Source: Capitella teleta
Taxonomy: Eukaryota > Annelida > Polychaeta > Capitellidae
Reading direction: 5' to 3'
Assembly (NCBI GenBank): GCA_000328365.1
Contig: KB304845.1
Span: 113,561 to 177,560, forward strand
Length of the DNA: 64,000 nt
Shown here in pieces: positions 60,967 to 64,000 of this stretch; position 1 is the first letter of the stretch; each line of letters starts with the position of its first letter. Position numbers and translations under genes: made by a program. The notes under the pieces were generated by a model. It was given only the letters and a program-made list of their open reading frames with translations, searched no databases and was not told the origin of the DNA.

Positions 60967-61027
60967 AATATAAAGCGCTCATTATTGCCCGCTCCGCCTC
61001 GCTGATTGGCTGTCGCGCGTTTATTGG
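60967..61027 (-). promoter_or_regulatory. Eph core promoter: TATA-like box with two CCAAT boxes
   Basis: Reading the minus strand, CCAAT occurs at 61027-61023 and 61009-61005 and is followed by TTTATATT at 60974-60967. A start near 60940 would leave about 60 nt of leader before the ATG at 60877. This favours ATG 60877 ([19 protein letters not shown], a good signal peptide) over the in-frame ATG at 60952, which lies at or before the predicted start site. Confidence 0.5.
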
Positions 61028-61029
61028 CA

Positions 61030-62010
61030 GATGTGTGATTTTTTTTTTTTTTTTGTTCCTGCCTCTCACAATGTCGGGATAATTTTCGGCAATTTGACAG
61101 AAGACGAGCTAAACGATGGTTTGATATTTGATCGCTTGTTCTCTTCTTGTACGGTTGACATTCACAGGTGGCCGAAGTGTTTCTGAGAAGGAAGTACTCC
61201 TTTGAACACGTGCGATTATGTGGGAACAAGTGTTTATTTTGACACCTGCGCTCTGTCATTGAAATGGCTGGTATTTATTTGTACATACACTTATACACGC
61301 GCGATGATGTTGATAATGATAATGATAATTATGATAAGGAAGGCGTTGGTGGAGGGGGAGGAGGTGAATGAAGAGCTAAGAGGAGGCTGAGGCGTTAAAG
61401 GGGAGGAATAAATTGCGCGGACAATCTCTGTTGGCATCTTACAGCTATCAGAACCACCGTGCCAGGTTTCAAGTGTCAAGAAAATAATCATGATGTCGAC
61501 TTCTCGTTCTCTTCCTTTATCTTCCTTTATTTTCTCTTTTCCTCCTGAGGCGCCAACAACAGCCTCGCGTAATTATCATCGCATTTGGCATCTGCTGAAG
61601 GCGAAAGAGAAAAACACAAAACGAACGCTCTCTTTTTATTCTGACAATATCTATGGCATGGAAAGAACGATGGTGACTGATGACGTAACATTGTCAGCCC
61701 CTAAGAGAACTTGTGGGCGTACCTGGACCATTGCAACACCTGTATTCGGCTGTAATTATTTTTACATTATTATTATAAGTATTATTCCTTAAGGAGAACG
61801 TAACAATTCAGAAGCTACGGGTTTGACGAAAACTTTGATGTCGAAAGCCAAAAATTCCCCACGAATATATCTCACAATGCATGTACTGAGATGGGGGACT
61901 GAGATGATTCTACTTCATTTGTCCGTCTATTACAGATCCATTTCAAACATAAGATAAACAAACTCTGTTCGAAGTGTGTTGCGTAATAAGTAGGCAGTCA
62001 GCTGCACTTC

Positions 62011-62044
<34 letters not shown>

Positions 62045-63798
62045 CATTTGACGTTGCATCAGACGATGTTTCTATTGGGGAAAGTAGAATTTGACCAACG
62101 GCAGATGCGAGCGTTCTTTTGATGTACACTTCGCTGTGTTTACCTCGTTACGTAACATCATTACGCCAAATGGATCGAAAAACACATGAAAGCGACCGAC
62201 AGCGCCACCGCCGAACAATCGCTCTTTCCAGGAAAGGGGCGTGGCCTATGCGAATGCATTGCTAATGAATTGATATGAAGCTGATTCATGAATCCAATAC
62301 TGTCACTTCGACATGCTCCTCTGTTTATGCATGTATATGTAAATAACAAACCCAGTCAGAACGATTGAAATCATAACGCACTAAACATGCAGTTGTGTTG
62401 TTCACTCAGCCGCCCGCGAGGAACAAAAATGAGCAGCAGATCATTCCAAGGATTATAATAATTACGTAATTCTCATAAATGCCATCATTCACCGCAAAAG
62501 TAAACAGAAAACCGCACGATCATGGAACGAGATGATGCCGGTGGTCAATTAATATCATGAATATTCATCAGTTTATAAGCTCCGCCCACAATACCATATT
62601 TGGACGAACGCCTTAATGATGACACTTCAATCGTGTTGACATAGCGACTTTTCACTGATTCAAAGAAATCGTCATCGCTTTTTGAAATTTGAGCTGAATC
62701 GCGTTCAGGCATGCTTCCGACATCCAACGATCCAACTGATGTATATACACGATGTTTATTTAACAAATAAACAATTCTGGGAAAGCAATTCCAAGATCAC
62801 ACGTCCAGAATTATGAAATTGAGACTGAGTCAGCTTATTACGGAGTCGACCACTTATTACGTAACTCTTGCGATGCCTACCAGAAATAATCCGTGCTTTT
62901 GGGGCAATATAGCGCTGTGCTCAATTATGTCATTTCAATAAAGTGACACCTGCAGTGACATCAGACGTGGAATGATTGATCGATTATTTGATCATCAATA
63001 ATCTGTCAATAAAGAATTCTATTCCAGCTTTCGTTTTTTGTCAGTTGATGGTAGAACCCTCCTTTTCAGTGTAAACGTGATTCAGTCGGTTTGCTAGAGA
63101 TGGGGTGGAGTTTCCGATAAACGATAATTCGGAATATAAAAAACAAATTAACGCCTGTTCTAGATTCGTCCCTCACCAAATGAACTCGATATCCAGGGCT
63201 AGTATTTCAGTTAAATCGATTTCCGTGATCGACACAACATTATCAAGGTTCTTCATTGAGCTAAATATGCGTAATGAGATATACAGGTAATTTGAATACG
63301 AAAAAAAAAAACACCCCAAAAACAAACAAACAAACGAACTTGTGTCAATCATGAAGGGACGTAGTTTATTCAATACACAGTGTCGTTCATTCGATCACAA
63401 AAAGAAAATAATATTTATAATCATGAAAATTGAAGTATTCATTTCATCACTCATTCATCAATTCATTCGTTTATTAACTATTATTATCAACTAGTAACGA
63501 AACGTCGCTCATTCAATTTCATCCGAACACCTCCAGCAACACCCAACCATGACCCCACCCCATCACTATACGCCGTCAATTTAATAATGAAATTGACATC
63601 AGTGGGACATGAAATTGGTGATTGGCTGAGTCCAATGATGATAATGATATGTAAATAAACAAAAACAATTAAAGAACATGACGAAATGAGCATCACCCTG
63701 ATCGCACTCAAATTTCTACAGTTGAAATTTCACAGCTGGTCAAGTGATGGACACCGGCGTCAATTGTGTCCATTTCATGTCCATTATTGCTTCGCGTG
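61030..63798. other. Spacer between the Eph promoter and the zinc-finger gene
   Basis: No gene is recognised. It contains a GATAAT-type repeat near 61310-61336, a run of 29 T (62013-62041) and, near its right end, minus-strand AATAAA signals at 63475-63470 and 63370-63365 that could serve the zinc-finger gene. Confidence 0.45.
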
Positions 63799-64000
63799 TC
63801 ATGAGATGCACGTGAGCGGCGTCCGGTGCAGAAGCGACGATGCTGCGATGCGGTGATGTCGACTTTCCACGTGACTGCTCATGTGACTGTCCGTTGTCAA
63901 TGTCATGTTGCAGCAAGAGCAGTAGAAGTGGCCGCTCGGAGTGCGGAATAGGGCCAGGTCAGCTGCCAGCCGCAGCCGTCCGCAGCCGCCGACAAAGCTG
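63799..64000 (-). CDS. C-terminal end of a U1/matrin-type C2H2 zinc-finger protein (5' part outside window)
   Basis: The minus-strand frame entering at 63999 reads 66 residues to TGA at 63801-63799. It contains GHFYCSCCNMTLTTDSHMSS followed by HVESRHH, which has the spacing C-x2-C-x12-H-x5-H typical of zf-met/JAZ (double-stranded-RNA-binding or U1-like) fingers as in the ZNF385 and ZFR families. The finger is followed by a 20-residue tail. The rest of the gene lies beyond the window, so the family member cannot be named. Confidence 0.6.
   Translation of the reverse strand, partial: SFVGGCGRLRLAADLALFRTPSGHFYCSCCNMTLTTDSHMSSHVESRHHRIAASSLLHRTPLTCIS

Noticed and set aside
1-64000. CRISPR arrays, bacterial operons or prophage
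   Set aside because: No direct-repeat array was seen, and genes are intron-bearing animal genes throughout.

Overview
The window is nuclear DNA of an animal. It carries spliceosomal introns throughout and metazoan-type genes, including a complete Eph receptor tyrosine kinase and an ankyrin/SOCS-box protein. Introns in the left half cluster tightly near 46-60 nt with GT..AG ends. This, together with AT-rich spacers, homopolymer runs and old transposon remnants, suggests a compact early-branching animal such as a sponge. The taxon is an inference of low certainty; the gene calls do not depend on it.

Layout, left to right: the 3' half of CAND1 (+, 1-2214); a probable alternative first exon (2895-3127) and then the main gene for the SLC12A9-type transporter (+, 4631-9968); UBIAD1 in one exon (-, 11363-12538); a spacer with a broken Ty3/gypsy pol fossil and a decayed LINE 3' end (13000-15030); a complete 42-exon MTOR gene (+, 15964-25611; 2473 residues); a type II membrane SGNH/PC-esterase-like gene (-, 26101-27219); AT microsatellites and an 800-base assembly gap; a broken P-element/THAP9-like transposase; an ankyrin-repeat SOCS-box (ASB-like) gene (+, 32449-34370); FAM241B (-, 34904-35542); an Eph receptor spread over 22.7 kb (-, 38182-60877); and the last coding piece of a zinc-finger gene (-, 63799-64000).

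The reading frames of spliced CAND1, SLC12A9, MTOR, the ASB-like gene and FAM241B close exactly at every junction, which supports the exon models. The Eph model is consistent everywhere except one kinase exon, where about 17 residues and the reading frame are lost (deletion or assembly error).

The genes do not form one pathway. MTOR is the growth-control kinase, CAND1 and the ASB-like protein both touch cullin ubiquitin ligases, SLC12A9 and UBIAD1 are membrane proteins, and Eph is a cell-contact receptor. The most interesting point is linkage: UBIAD1 and MTOR are divergent neighbours here as in human 1p36, and SLC12A9 and an Eph gene, which are neighbours in human 7q22, lie in the same 55 kb. 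I found no convincing previously undescribed system. The best leads are the conserved linkage, the alternative SLC12A9 first exon and the damaged Eph kinase exon.
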